The translations under genes were made by a program, and so were the position numbers. Positions 17,779-26,679 of a stretch of DNA of 64,000 nucleotides are shown here, piece after piece. Position 1 is the stretch's first letter. Every line of letters starts with the position of its first letter. The notes under the pieces are model-generated. The model saw only the letters and a list, made by a program, of their open reading frames with translations, searched no databases and was not told the DNA's origin. Location of the stretch: contig JAIQFY010000004.1 of assembly GCA_020072965.1 (NCBI GenBank), forward strand, positions 1 to 64,000. Direction: 5' to 3'. Source of the stretch: Terriglobia bacterium. Lineage in GTDB: Bacteria; Acidobacteriota; Terriglobia; JAIQFV01.

Positions 17779-18108
17779 TCAGCTGGAAATATCCAAACTC
17801 ATGGCAAGAGCCTGATTCAGGAGTTGAATTTTTGCCGGCGACAGAGTGCCAATAAAGTTCGTCAAAACCGTCTTGGACAGACTGACCAGTTCATCACAGT
17901 GGATACTGCTTTGGTGCTTTAAGCCCTCGTCAACCCCGACAGGGACCTGAGTGGACAATCCGTCGTAGGCGGTGTAAACGGGCGCGCAGATCACGGTTGC
18001 AAAGCGCGAGTCGATCACCACCTGCCGGCTGACAACCACAAAGACCCTGAACCGCCGGGGATCCTTGGCTGACGGATGAGTCACTCGGTAAAGATCAGCC
18101 CGCTTCAA
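17779..18108 (-). CDS. Type II toxin, PemK/MazF family
   Basis: The 109-residue protein resembles MazF/PemK endoribonuclease toxins: [11 protein letters not shown] near the N-terminus, [11 protein letters not shown], the [17 protein letters not shown] strand pair, and a C-terminal helix. The family cleaves mRNA and halts growth until neutralised. Translation probably starts at TTG 18108, overlapping the antitoxin stop codon by four bases (TTGA), which gives tight coupling with antitoxin made first. The pair is preceded by a promoter with an embedded palindrome. Confidence 0.82.
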   Translation of the reverse strand: MKRADLYRVTHPSAKDPRRFRVFVVVSRQVVIDSRFATVICAPVYTAYDGLSTQVPVGVDEGLKHQSSIHCDELVSLSKTVLTNFIGTLSPAKIQLLNQALAMSLDISS

Positions 18109-18335
18109 AGCGCCACCTGATAAGCGAGAACCTCCCCGGCTTCTTCGTTGAGTCGCCGGGAGGACCGATTAATAATATCCAGGTCCTTCGCGTTCTTGGC
18201 GTCACGGAGCATTTGAGCAATGAACGCCCTCGAAGCGGTCTCGATGAAGGCTGACCGGTTCTTGTACTGCTTTGAGAACCTGTCGATCGACTTCAGAACG
18301 TCTTCTGATAGGGTGATAGATGTCTTGATTTTCAT
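18105..18335 (-). CDS. Ribbon-helix-helix antitoxin
   Basis: The 76-residue product begins [20 protein letters not shown], the N-terminal beta-strand and helix of an RHH/CopG-like DNA-binding domain, and continues [14 protein letters not shown]. The C-terminal half ([15 protein letters not shown]) would be the toxin-binding part. ATG 18335 is chosen because the RHH domain starts there; the longer frame to 18440 runs through the promoter. It probably represses its own operon through the palindrome at 18345-18362. Confidence 0.82.
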   Translation of the reverse strand: MKIKTSITLSEDVLKSIDRFSKQYKNRSAFIETASRAFIAQMLRDAKNAKDLDIINRSSRRLNEEAGEVLAYQVAL

Positions 18336-18341
18336 ACTACT

Positions 18342-18370
18342 TAAATACTCCAATTGGAATATGATGTCAA
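18342..18370 (-). promoter_or_regulatory. Toxin-antitoxin promoter with palindromic operator
   Basis: On the minus strand a perfect -35 TTGACA (18370-18365) is followed after 17 bases by a weak -10 TATTTA (18347-18342). The spacer carries ATACTCCAATTGGAATAT (18345-18362), an 18-base palindrome with one mismatched pair that also covers part of the -10. This is the expected arrangement for autorepression by an RHH antitoxin. It ends 7 bases before the antitoxin start codon. Confidence 0.6.
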
Positions 18371-18688
18371 GCCCCATGAAGCGCACTAAAGAAACAGGTA
18401 TATGAATCAAGGGTGCGAAAGACGCAACTGCCTGGCGCATCCTTCAAGGGGGGCTCTTGAGAAATTCCTTGCAGCACGGCATTCAAAACTGGTACAAATC
18501 CTGTTTTTGGCGTCCTGTGGGGGGGGTAAAGCCTCACGTGCCGGCCTGCAATCGGGCGCGGAGGCTGTTAGGGTGCGTTCACCCGGCGCCCCCCGCGTGC
18601 AGCGCCGGAAACGGCATCGGAATTCTCGCCACGAACAACCTGCGACGTCGTCACTCATTTTGAATTTGCTAATGAGGTCTATCGAACC
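18371..18688. other. Intergenic region between the toxin-antitoxin operon and fabH
   Basis: About 320 bases with no gene I can support. Short ORFs on both strands lack SD sequences. A GAGG at 18674 could serve as the fabH ribosome-binding site. Confidence 0.45.
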
Positions 18689-19693
18689 ATGTCAACGCCA
18701 TCTTATCGAGTAAAGATATCCGGCTTGGGGACCTATGTCCCGGACCGCCTGCTGACAAATGCCGACCTTGAAAAAATGGTCAAGACGAACAACGAATGGA
18801 TAATGGAGCGAACGGGGATCCGCGAGCGCCACATCGTTGAAAAGGGCACCGCGACGTCCGACCTGGGGGCTCGCGCCGTGGAGTGCCTTCTTCGGCACAT
18901 GCATCTCACGCCCGATGACATCGAGCTCATCGTTGTGGGGACAGTCACACCGGACATGTTCTTCCCCTCAACCGCCTGCCTGATCCAGAACAAGGTGGGT
19001 GCAACAAGGACGTGGGGCTTCGACCTGTCCGGGGCGTGCTGCGGGTTTATTTATGCACTGACGGCGGGGGCGCAGTTCATCCGCTCCGGGGCCCACCGGC
19101 GGGTGGTCGTCGTGGGGGCCGACGTGATGTCGTCCATCATAGATTATAAGGATCGCAACACTTGTGTGCTGTTTGGCGACGGAGCTGGTGCGGTGATGTT
19201 GGAACGAGCCGAAGACGGGGAGGCCTTCGGCATCATCGACTTTGCTCACGAGGTCGATGGATCGGGGGGTCCGTATCTCTACATGCCGGCGGGGGGCAGC
19301 TTGAACCCCTCCTCCCATGAAACGGTGGACAAGAACATGCATGTGGTGCATCAGGACGGCAAGCAGGTGTTCAAGTACGCCGTCCGCAAGATGGCTGAGA
19401 TTTCAGAAACCGTGCTGAAGCGGAATAATCTCACCGCCCACGATGTCAAGCTCTTGATCCCGCATCAAGCCAACATGCGGATCATACAGGCCACCGCCGA
19501 TCGACTGGGACTTCCGCCGGAGCGTGTCATGCTGAACATCAGCAAGTACGGGAACACCACGGCGGCCACCATTCCCCTCGGGATGGCTGATGCCATTGCC
19601 GAGGGGCGCCTGAATAGAGGCGACCTCGCCCTTTTGGTGAGTGTTGGGGCGGGTTACACGGTGGGGGCTGTGCTGGTCCGGTGGGCGTTCTGA
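18689..19693 (+). CDS. fabH: 3-oxoacyl-[acyl-carrier-protein] synthase III
   Basis: FabH condenses acetyl-CoA (or a branched acyl-CoA) with malonyl-ACP to start fatty acid synthesis. The 334-residue protein has the full catalytic triad: Cys117 in DLSGACCGF, His259 in [10 protein letters not shown] and Asn289 in [11 protein letters not shown]. The N-terminal [14 protein letters not shown] and the C-terminal [13 protein letters not shown] are typical. It is not clustered with other fab genes, so it may be the sole or an additional KASIII. Confidence 0.95.
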   Translation: MSTPSYRVKISGLGTYVPDRLLTNADLEKMVKTNNEWIMERTGIRERHIVEKGTATSDLGARAVECLLRHMHLTPDDIELIVVGTVTPDMFFPSTACLIQNKVGATRTWGFDLSGACCGFIYALTAGAQFIRSGAHRRVVVVGADVMSSIIDYKDRNTCVLFGDGAGAVMLERAEDGEAFGIIDFAHEVDGSGGPYLYMPAGGSLNPSSHETVDKNMHVVHQDGKQVFKYAVRKMAEISETVLKRNNLTAHDVKLLIPHQANMRIIQATADRLGLPPERVMLNISKYGNTTAATIPLGMADAIAEGRLNRGDLALLVSVGAGYTVGAVLVRWAF

Positions 19694-19890
19694 GAAAATT
19701 TGATGATTCGAGCGCGTGCGAAACCTTCACCCCGTCGGGATCGCATCCAGTCAGGCGAACGAAGTCAGAGGCCGGAAGCCAGAAATCCCAGGTTGGCGGC
19801 GAAAGAAAGAAGAAGTAGCAAGATTGCCAGCAATTGTTGAGTTGGTCTGCGGTCTGATCATCGTTCATCGGCGTTAGTCAGTGTCCGCCT

Positions 19891-21042
19891 TTATCTTTCC
19901 CCCTGAAATCTCTCAATACTGAACGGTGCCAGGTCCACCGTGGTCTGGCCATCCACAATCAGCTCGGAGATGGCAGTAGCCGTGATGGGGGTCAGCAGGA
20001 TACCATTCCGGAAGTGTCCGGTGGCGTAAACCAGCCCATCGCAAGATGATCGTCCGAGGATCGGGAGATGATCCCGGGTGTTCGGCCGCAAGCCTGACCA
20101 CGCTTCCACAAATTCACAGGACGCAAGGGGGGGTGCAAAGTCGATTGCCCGGGCAAGAATTCGTTGCATGGCGTCAACGGTGTTGGCTTTACAGTAACCG
20201 ACATCCTCCATCGTGCCGCCAAGGAGCAGGCGTCCCTCAGGAAAGACCGCGACGTATCCCCCTTCGTAACGCAGCGTATGCCGCAGCAGGGGATGTGTGC
20301 CACTGCCGGATTGTGGGCTTCTCACGGCCACGATCTGGCCGCGCGTTGGATAGACGGGAATGGATTCACCGCTTCCCGTCTCGATTTCAGGAGACCAGGA
20401 CCCGGCGGCTAACACCGTCACTCTGGCAGAAAGATTCTTCCCCTGGGCCTCAACCCCAACAACACGACCGCCTTCGTTGATTAGCCGATGGACCGGGCTC
20501 CCCGTCCGAATTTCAACGCCCCGTTTCTTAAGGGCGGCCTGGAGGGCTGCCAGCCAGGCGCGGTTATCCAGCTGATGGTCACCGGGATAGAAAAGCGCAA
20601 GTTGGATGGCGGGTGAAAGGGCCGGCTCCGCGACCTGGAGTTCCCTCCCCTGCAACCGTTCCACCGTAAATCCCATCTTCTGTTGCCACTCGAAACGAGA
20701 GACGAGGGCCTTCGCCTCGTGCTCATCGAGGGCCAGGAACAGCGCCCCCTCATCGCGATAGTTTGCACTCATCCCGGTTTCGGATTCGATTTCGCGGAGG
20801 AAAGTGGGATAGATTTCGCGGCTCGCAATGGCCAACCGGAGCAAAGGCGTGTCCTCCTCGGCTTCGGTGTAAGGTGCCAGCATACCTGCGGAAGCGTAAG
20901 AGGCTTCGCGACCAGCCTCGTTCCGCTCGAGGACCAGCACCTGCAATTTCTTCTGCGCCAGTTTCCAGGCGATGGACATTCCGATGATGCCGGCGCCGAT
21001 GATAATGACATCCCAACTTTTCTGGTTTGTCTGATTCCCCAT
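19891..21042 (-). CDS. thiO: Glycine oxidase (ThiO-like FAD-dependent amine oxidase)
   Basis: ThiO oxidises glycine to the imine used in thiazole synthesis for thiamine. The 383-residue protein has the Rossmann FAD motif VIIIGAGIIGMSIAWKLA near the N-terminus and the ATG-like signature GLVYATGHFRNGILLTP near the C-terminus. Residues such as ASYASAGMLAPYTE and WSGLRPNTRDHLPI match the family. No thiazole genes and no TPP riboswitch are adjacent, so a broader D-amino-acid or sarcosine oxidase role is possible. AAGAAGG precedes ATG 21042. Confidence 0.85.
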   Translation of the reverse strand: MGNQTNQKSWDVIIIGAGIIGMSIAWKLAQKKLQVLVLERNEAGREASYASAGMLAPYTEAEEDTPLLRLAIASREIYPTFLREIESETGMSANYRDEGALFLALDEHEAKALVSRFEWQQKMGFTVERLQGRELQVAEPALSPAIQLALFYPGDHQLDNRAWLAALQAALKKRGVEIRTGSPVHRLINEGGRVVGVEAQGKNLSARVTVLAAGSWSPEIETGSGESIPVYPTRGQIVAVRSPQSGSGTHPLLRHTLRYEGGYVAVFPEGRLLLGGTMEDVGYCKANTVDAMQRILARAIDFAPPLASCEFVEAWSGLRPNTRDHLPILGRSSCDGLVYATGHFRNGILLTPITATAISELIVDGQTTVDLAPFSIERFQGER

Positions 21043-21180
21043 GAAAGCCTTCTTTCGTTGTTGGATCCGTTTCCTGTGAACACTTTAAGAGATTCCAGTG
21101 CGTGAATCAACCCGGGACTTTGCCCGGTGCCACGAGACGGAATCTAAAGAACTGATTTTACCGTCTTCACAAAACGGCAG

Positions 21181-21189
21181 TGTTATAAT
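21181..21189 (+). promoter_or_regulatory. Extended -10 promoter for the cyclophilin gene
   Basis: TGTTATAAT is a perfect extended -10 (TGn plus TATAAT) 74 bases ahead of the cyclophilin ATG. No good -35 is seen at 17 bases, which extended -10 promoters can tolerate. Confidence 0.5.
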
Positions 21190-21262
21190 CCGCGGGTAAC
21201 TTTGGAGTCTCAAACTACTGGCCCGAAAGCCAAAACAATCAAACCTTTTCAAAGGACCCGTC

Positions 21263-21892
21263 ATGAAAAAACCGCTGGTGTGTCTGTTGGCAATGATTAT
21301 TGCAATGACTTTGATGCCCCCGCTTCTCGCTGCGCCGGAGACAAAGCCTCCAAAGCCGCGCAAGCCCGGTGTGTACGCAGTATTTGATACCACGATGGGA
21401 ACGTTCGTGTGCGAGCTTTATGAAAAGGCGGCTCCGATGACGGTCGCCAATTTCGTCGGTTTGGTGGAGGGGACCAAGGAGTGGAGTAACCCTCGCGGCG
21501 AAGTCAAGAAAGGCGTCCCTTATTACAACGGCACGATCTTTCACCGTGTCATCAAGGATTTCATGATCCAGGGTGGTGATATCACGGGGACGGGAACATT
21601 CAGCCCTGTTCTTAAGTTCAAGGATGAATTTGTCGACGCCCTGAAGTTCGACCGGACCGGTCTGTTGGCCATGGCCAATTCGGGGCCCAACTCTAACGGT
21701 TCCCAGTTTTTCATCACAGTAAGCACTCCATCCAACCTGAATGGCGTGCATACCATTTTTGGTCGCGTGGTTGAAGGTTATAACGTAGTGGAAAAGATCT
21801 CCAAGGTTCCTGTGGGTCCCGGCAGCAAGCCTTTGAATAAAGTGGTGATCAACACGATCACGATTGACCGCGTGGCGAATGCTGCGAAATAA
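21263..21892 (+). CDS. Secreted cyclophilin-type peptidyl-prolyl cis-trans isomerase
   Basis: The 209-residue protein has a signal peptide (LLAMIIAMTLMPPLLAAPE), so it acts in the periplasm as a foldase. The cyclophilin core is complete: GTIFHRVIKDFMIQGGD with the catalytic Arg, ANSGPNSNGSQFFIT and the LNGVHTIFGRVVEG loop. AAAGGA precedes ATG 21263. It is monocistronic, with its own extended -10 promoter and a downstream terminator. Confidence 0.93.
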   Translation: MKKPLVCLLAMIIAMTLMPPLLAAPETKPPKPRKPGVYAVFDTTMGTFVCELYEKAAPMTVANFVGLVEGTKEWSNPRGEVKKGVPYYNGTIFHRVIKDFMIQGGDITGTGTFSPVLKFKDEFVDALKFDRTGLLAMANSGPNSNGSQFFITVSTPSNLNGVHTIFGRVVEGYNVVEKISKVPVGPGSKPLNKVVINTITIDRVANAAK

Positions 21893-21903
21893 CCCAACAA
21901 TCC

Positions 21904-21931
21904 AGGGCGCTTCGATCGATCGGAGCGCCCT
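21904..21931. terminator. Shared hairpin terminator between convergent genes
   Basis: AGGGCGCT (21904-21911) pairs with AGCGCCCT (21924-21931), and the loop TCGATCGATCGG is itself self-complementary, giving a stem of about 12 bp. The plus strand continues TTAAAGGTTTTTC. It sits between the cyclophilin stop and the stop of the convergent HAD gene, whose last codon it touches. Confidence 0.6.
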
Positions 21932-22668
21932 TAAAGGTTTTTCAGGACCTCAGGAATTTTCCGAAAATCACTGACCACGGGCACCCCTCTCCCCTCGCTT
22001 TGTAATTCCCTTCTGGAGTACTTTGTGATTCCAGTAAACAACAGGGCATGCATCCCGGCGCCCTGCGCGCCCCGGATGTCAGTGCGGATGAGATCACCGA
22101 CGTGCACCGATTCCTCAGGGTGAGCACGAAGCTTTCGAAGCGCCAGGTGAAAATTGTCGATATGGGGTTTGGTGCGACCCACCTCATCCGAAAAGACACA
22201 GTGCCTGAAGTAAGGAAGGAGCCCGTCCTGTTCTAGAATCCGCCTCAGGACGCGGCCTGGTGTAATGCCGGTGTCACAAATGATGGCCAGCCGGTACCGT
22301 TCCGCAAGAAGGGGGATCGTCTCGCGAACACCCCCGATAGGCCGCGGCGGCGCTATCCGGCTAAAATCCCCATACGCCTCCGATAACCGGCGCAATTCAC
22401 GCGGTGTGTGGCGGATTTTTAAGCGGTCCAAGACGACCCGGAGGCGTTGTTCGGTGGTAAGCGATCGATGGTGCCGCTGCCACCACTCGTCGAAGAGGGC
22501 GTTGGCATGATCCCACGCGCGGCGACGCTCGGAAGCGGAAAGCGGTTGGCCTCGTCCTAAGAGGAATTCCGCCATAAGCCTTCGACGGGCGCGCTTCCTT
22601 TTTTCCAGGGCCGTCTTCGTGTCGCGATAGAGCGTCATCCAGAAATCAAAGGTGATGGCCTTCAACAT
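21931..22668 (-). CDS. HAD-superfamily hydrolase
   Basis: The 245-residue protein has HAD motif I as FDFWMTLY (nucleophile Asp, but Trp at the usual DxD acid/base position), motif II CDTGIT, motif III Lys in GRTKPHIDNF, and motif IV HVGDLIRTDIRGAQ. A helical cap of about 90 residues follows motif I. The Trp variant occurs in several HAD subfamilies and may change chemistry from phosphatase. The substrate is unknown. ATG 22668 is used rather than TTG two codons upstream. Confidence 0.8.
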   Translation of the reverse strand: MLKAITFDFWMTLYRDTKTALEKRKRARRRLMAEFLLGRGQPLSASERRRAWDHANALFDEWWQRHHRSLTTEQRLRVVLDRLKIRHTPRELRRLSEAYGDFSRIAPPRPIGGVRETIPLLAERYRLAIICDTGITPGRVLRRILEQDGLLPYFRHCVFSDEVGRTKPHIDNFHLALRKLRAHPEESVHVGDLIRTDIRGAQGAGMHALLFTGITKYSRRELQSEGRGVPVVSDFRKIPEVLKNL

Positions 22669-22845
22669 AGTCAAGGGTTAATCCGAAGTGAGGCCCTCGC
22701 CGACCAGGGCCCGGGATGTCTGCACCGATCCTCCGGTCGAATCTCGATGCAAGGAGAACCATCCGAATGTTCAGCGGGAGGGGTGATAGTGAGGGACAGG
22801 AGGGCACAGAGGGCGGCAGCGCCTGCCATGGGTTCTTGAAATTTC

Positions 22846-23160
22846 CTAATCCTTCATCCTGAGTCGTTCCACCACTTCACCCTGGAGGATATGTCGCTCG
22901 ATGATCTCGGCGGCGTCTTCTTTGGTCTTCACCTGGTACCAGGTTCCTTCGGAATAAATGACCACGGTCGGCCCCCGAAGGCACTGGTCGAGGCAGCCGG
23001 CCGCATTGATGCGCACCCTCCCCTTCAATCCATGCCGCGCAATCTCTGCCTTGAAGAACTCCCGTAGTTCTTCACTTCCCTTATCGGCACAGCAACCCTT
23101 GGGATGGCCGGGTGGACGTTTGTTCACGCAAACAAAAACATGGTGTTCGAAGTGAGGCAT
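22846..23160 (-). CDS. Thioredoxin-like [2Fe-2S] ferredoxin
   Basis: The 104-residue protein begins MPHFEHHVFVCVNKRPPGHPKGCCADKGSEEL and later has NAAGCLDQCLRGPTVVIYSEGTWY. The Cys pattern is that of the thioredoxin-fold 2Fe-2S ferredoxins related to the NuoE C-terminal domain. It probably transfers electrons to an unknown partner; no hydrogenase or Nuo gene is nearby. M7 of the open frame (23160) matches the usual family start. Confidence 0.85.
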   Translation of the reverse strand: MPHFEHHVFVCVNKRPPGHPKGCCADKGSEELREFFKAEIARHGLKGRVRINAAGCLDQCLRGPTVVIYSEGTWYQVKTKEDAAEIIERHILQGEVVERLRMKD

Positions 23161-23186
23161 GTGCGCCCCAGGAATCATTCGCCGGG

Positions 23187-23738
23187 CTATTTCGTTATGA
23201 ACGACTTCGTTAACCGGCGGTTGCCATAATTGACGATCAGGTCAAATCCCTGCCCGGTCGAAGCGAGGTCGATCTTCATGTGATCAGACAGCGCGTCAAC
23301 CGTCGAGAAGGAAACATCCTTTTTATAAACCACATTCCCCTTGGGCGCCGGGGAAAAAACGTTTCCCGGCTTGACGAACGTTGCACCGTCGAATTGCACC
23401 ACTGAAAGGGTCATCGGCTTCACGTCTTCGCCGGGAACGATGACCAGGGCAAACTGGCCGGGATTTATCTTTGTCCCTTCCAGGGTGAGCGGGACTTTCG
23501 TGTCGAGCTCGGCGAAGGGCCAGGTGCGCTCCCCGTAGTAAGTCCCCTTGGTGCCGTGCTCAATATACGAAAAGGTGACTTCTCCCCAGGGAAAATTCAA
23601 GTAGGAAACGGACACGGCATCTTTAATCGTGGCCAGATCCAGGTTGGCGGTCTGAACCGTCGTCTGTTCACGCGTCTGCGCGAAACCCGTCTTCACCAAA
23701 CACGCTAGAAGAAACAGCAACACGGCATATCTTTTCAT
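23187..23738 (-). CDS. Secreted hypothetical protein (possibly DUF2911-like)
   Basis: The 183-residue product starts MKRYAVLLFLLACLVKTGFAQ, a clear signal peptide. The mature part is beta-rich (VTFSYIEHGTKGTYYGERTWPFAELDTKVPLTLEG, then GQFALVIVPGEDVKPMTL) and faintly resembles DUF2911 domains, but I am not sure of this. It lies between a secreted esterase (upstream, 23-base gap) and a ferredoxin on the same strand. No catalytic motif was recognised. Confidence 0.65.
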   Translation of the reverse strand: MKRYAVLLFLLACLVKTGFAQTREQTTVQTANLDLATIKDAVSVSYLNFPWGEVTFSYIEHGTKGTYYGERTWPFAELDTKVPLTLEGTKINPGQFALVIVPGEDVKPMTLSVVQFDGATFVKPGNVFSPAPKGNVVYKKDVSFSTVDALSDHMKIDLASTGQGFDLIVNYGNRRLTKSFITK

Positions 23739-23761
23739 ATGCGAAAGCTCCATCGAATTGA

Positions 23762-24802
23762 TCATTTTGATTTATTGGGCAGCATCTCGGCCGAAGGCGA
23801 CTTGGAACCGCCCTGAAACGCCTCGGAAACAAATTTCAAGGATCGCGGAATCACGGATCGAGCGTATTCCCAACCGTGGTTGCCGGGGAAGATGTGGAAC
23901 TCATGTGGAATGTGGTTCGCCGTCAGGGCCTGGTCCAACGTCTCCGCCCCCACATTGAACCCGAATCGATCCTGGTCGCCGCAATCGAAGTAGATTTTCA
24001 ACGGCGGCGGTTTCTTAAAGTTCTCCGCCAGCAGGATGGGATTATTGTGCCCCCAGAATTCCTTGTTGATAGGGTTTCCAAACACGCGCTCCGCGAGCTG
24101 CAGCCGGAACTGCATGCGGCGATCAGCGCTTGATTCCTGGGGGATTTCTTCCAGGACAGCCGCGCTGTGGGCGGCGGCCACAGAAAAAATGTCGGGATGC
24201 TTCATTCCCAGCGTCAGGGATCCAAATCCGCCCATGGAGACCCCCAGGATGCCGCGTGCTTCACGGCGGGCAATCGTCCGGTAGTCCGCATCAATCCTGG
24301 GAACCAGCTCGTTGATAATGAAGTCCTCGTATCGCGATTTGCCATCGAGCGAATTGATGAAGAAGCTGGAGCCGCCATTGGGCATCACCACGATCATTTC
24401 CCCGAGGTCATGATCCGTTTCCATCTTCTCGAAGATCGTACTGACCCCGTTGCGCTCCCAATCGTTCTCGTTTCCAAACTGACCGTGCAAAAAGTAGAGG
24501 ACGGGATAGCGGCGGGTCGGATTGGCCTGGTATGACGCCGGAAGTTCCACGGCGTAATTCTCTTCCAGCCCGAGTGCGGTGGAGCTCAATGCCTTGTGTT
24601 CGATGAGGCGGTCACTGGAAACGAAGGAACGCGCTTGAGGGTTGAGAGGCGCCTGGCTCGGGGCGGGGGGCTGTGAAAATCCGATGGAACCTGCCAGCAG
24701 GAGCAGTCCCATCAGGTAATGGGTGACGAAGAATATCCGGCCCCGTGCTCTGGCGCGATACTTCATTGACAGAGATCTCACCCCCCAGCGAAGAACTCTC
24801 AT
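23762..24802 (-). CDS. Secreted alpha/beta-hydrolase, putative esterase family (esterase D/S-formylglutathione hydrolase-like)
   Basis: The protein has an N-terminal basic region and a hydrophobic segment (FFVTHYLMGLLLLAGSIGFSQ), so it is exported. The fold shows YPVLYFLHGQFGNENDW (oxyanion region), the nucleophile elbow GVSMGGFGSL with Ser near 188, an Asp in YFDCGDQDRFGF and His in FPGNHGWEYA. Such enzymes hydrolyse acyl esters such as feruloyl, acetyl or trehalose esters; the substrate is unknown. Starts at 24802 or 24766 are both possible; an AAGGAG lies ahead of 24802. Confidence 0.82.
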   Translation of the reverse strand: MRVLRWGVRSLSMKYRARARGRIFFVTHYLMGLLLLAGSIGFSQPPAPSQAPLNPQARSFVSSDRLIEHKALSSTALGLEENYAVELPASYQANPTRRYPVLYFLHGQFGNENDWERNGVSTIFEKMETDHDLGEMIVVMPNGGSSFFINSLDGKSRYEDFIINELVPRIDADYRTIARREARGILGVSMGGFGSLTLGMKHPDIFSVAAAHSAAVLEEIPQESSADRRMQFRLQLAERVFGNPINKEFWGHNNPILLAENFKKPPPLKIYFDCGDQDRFGFNVGAETLDQALTANHIPHEFHIFPGNHGWEYARSVIPRSLKFVSEAFQGGSKSPSAEMLPNKSK

Positions 24803-24946
24803 GATTGGCCCGACCTTCTCCTTTTGGTGAAGGCGCAGTATAGGCGAATCCGGGCCCGGGCGCAAGATTGGATCATTCCGCGTTACAAAGTTTTACATGG
24901 AGAAGGCGGCCGCTCTGAGGGGCGAGCCCGGCGCGATGGCCTTGTC

Positions 24947-25537
24947 CTACTTCAGGTGGGATAACATCGCTTTGAATTCAGGCGTGCCGCTGCGACCCAG
25001 CAGTTCATAGATGATCATCTCGGTCGAACTGAGCAGCCCGCCGGCTTCTTTCATCCGGTCGAGGCCTATCTTCCAGTTGAAGTCGCTGCGCGACGAGGTG
25101 GCATCGGAAGCCACCTGAACCTTGAATCCTTCCTGCACGGCACCCAGTGCGGTTTGGGCCACACAAATGTGGCTTTCAATTCCGGCGATCAGCAATGTGT
25201 TTCGACGGGGCTTGAGCTGCTTGATCGTGTCCCGGAAGACAGGATTGTTGAAGCACCCAAACTCAGTCTTGTCGATGGGGTGAAGGTCGGGCGGAAGAGC
25301 TTCACGGATGGCCTGGACGGTCTCACCCAAGCCGCGCGGATACTGTTGCGTCAGCAGGATGGGGACATCGAGGATTTTCGCGCACTCAATGAGCAGCTTC
25401 GTATTGCGGAGGACCCGCTCGCTTTCAAAGACCGCAGGAAGCAGCTTTTCCTGGAGGTCGACGACGACCAGGGCACAGCGATCTTTTTCCAGCAGGACGG
25501 GTACTCTTGAAAAGACCATGGGGACAGGGTTTTCCAT
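24947..25537 (-). CDS. Isochorismatase-family cysteine hydrolase
   Basis: The 196-residue protein has the family triad: Asp in CALVVVDLQEKL, Lys in DKTEFGCF and Cys in GIESHICVAQTALGA near residue 125. The last motif lacks the exact isochorismatase residues and looks more like the YcaC/nicotinamidase-related group. The reaction is amide or ester hydrolysis of a small molecule, substrate unknown. The open frame extends to 25702, but ATG 25537 has AAGGAAG upstream and is where homology begins. Confidence 0.82.
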   Translation of the reverse strand: MENPVPMVFSRVPVLLEKDRCALVVVDLQEKLLPAVFESERVLRNTKLLIECAKILDVPILLTQQYPRGLGETVQAIREALPPDLHPIDKTEFGCFNNPVFRDTIKQLKPRRNTLLIAGIESHICVAQTALGAVQEGFKVQVASDATSSRSDFNWKIGLDRMKEAGGLLSSTEMIIYELLGRSGTPEFKAMLSHLK

Positions 25538-25819
25538 AATGGTTTCTTCCTTGTGATGTGATGCCTGCATTGTAATGAAAGGAGCTGGTTCATGGAAAGA
25601 CATTATTCGATTCTCGGTTGTCCACTGGCCGCCCTGTGTAACAGGTCTGCAAGACCACGCTTGTTGGCAAAAATCTTTCAGCATCAATGGCTCGTCGACC
25701 ACGTTCTGGCGGCGGCTCCATCCGCCCCTGTTGAGTAGTTTTTTGACTTATGTTATACCCCATGGGAACAAGACGAACACAGAATCCTGAAATAAAGCGC
25801 AGGGGAAACAGAGGAGGCT

Positions 25820-26638
25820 ATGGACGATACCAATTTTGTGGGTGTGTTCGGTTATGGGCGATTCGGCAAATTTCTTTGTGACGAGCTCCGTCGGGCCGGT
25901 TCCGGGAACGTTCGAATTCGGGTGTATGACCCGGTCGCAACACGTGATGCACAAGCCGCTCCCAAATTTGCCGAGACCTGGTCCGCGCGGGCGACCGGCA
26001 AGGCGAAGGCCGACATTGAGTTTGTCTCCGCGCCCGAAGCCGCCCGAGGCGCCATCGTTGTGTTTGCGGTTCCGATATCAGACCTCAAAGGGGCAGTCCT
26101 GGCGGCCGCGCCATTCATGAGTGAGGGTGCCATCGTCATGGACGCTTGCTCGGTCAAGATAAAGCCGCTGGAAGTCATGAAGCTGCTGCTGCCCCCGAAT
26201 GTCGAGATCCTGGGGGCACATCCGCTTTTCGGCCCGGATAGCGCGCAAGCCAATCGTGGCATTCGTGGCTTCAAGGTAGTGTTGTGTCCGGTCCGCATCT
26301 CCGCAGATCATGTGTCAACCATACGTGGGTTTCTGGAAAAGGCTGGACTGAAGGTGATCGAGACCACCCCCGAAGCGCACGACCGTGCCATGGCCGGATC
26401 ACAGGCACTGTTCCATCTCGTTGCCCGCGCCGTTCAGGAACTCGAGTCTGACAATCCCGCTTCGCAGGAAATCATTACGCCCGGCCCGTCTCGATTGTTC
26501 GAAGATTTGAAAATTCTCCAAAATGACACGGCGCAGTTGTTTCTGGACATTCAGCGGGAAAACCCGTTTGCGCGGGAGGTTCGCGAGAAATTCGTCAGTC
26601 GCCTGGTGGAGATCAATCGCACCTTGAATCAAGATTGA
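25820..26638 (+). CDS. Prephenate dehydrogenase-family protein
   Basis: The protein oxidatively decarboxylates prephenate (or arogenate) toward tyrosine. The 272-residue product has the NAD(P) site GVFGYGRFGKFLCDELRRAG, then IVVFAVPISDLKGAV, VMDACSVKIKPLEVM, LGAHPLFGPDSA and the catalytic-domain helix MAGSQALFHLVARA. It lacks fused chorismate mutase or ACT domains. GAGGAGG sits immediately before ATG 25820. It is followed on the same strand by a DUF2461 gene after 41 bases, without an obvious functional link. Confidence 0.85.
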   Translation: MDDTNFVGVFGYGRFGKFLCDELRRAGSGNVRIRVYDPVATRDAQAAPKFAETWSARATGKAKADIEFVSAPEAARGAIVVFAVPISDLKGAVLAAAPFMSEGAIVMDACSVKIKPLEVMKLLLPPNVEILGAHPLFGPDSAQANRGIRGFKVVLCPVRISADHVSTIRGFLEKAGLKVIETTPEAHDRAMAGSQALFHLVARAVQELESDNPASQEIITPGPSRLFEDLKILQNDTAQLFLDIQRENPFAREVREKFVSRLVEINRTLNQD

Positions 26639-26679
26639 CAGGCACATAGCCCAGGTTCTATCTGAGGAGATAAGACTCT

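Noticed and set aside
21043-21180. Leader of thiO considered for a TPP riboswitch
   Set aside because: The conserved CTGAGA and ACCTGATC words of TPP riboswitches are not present.
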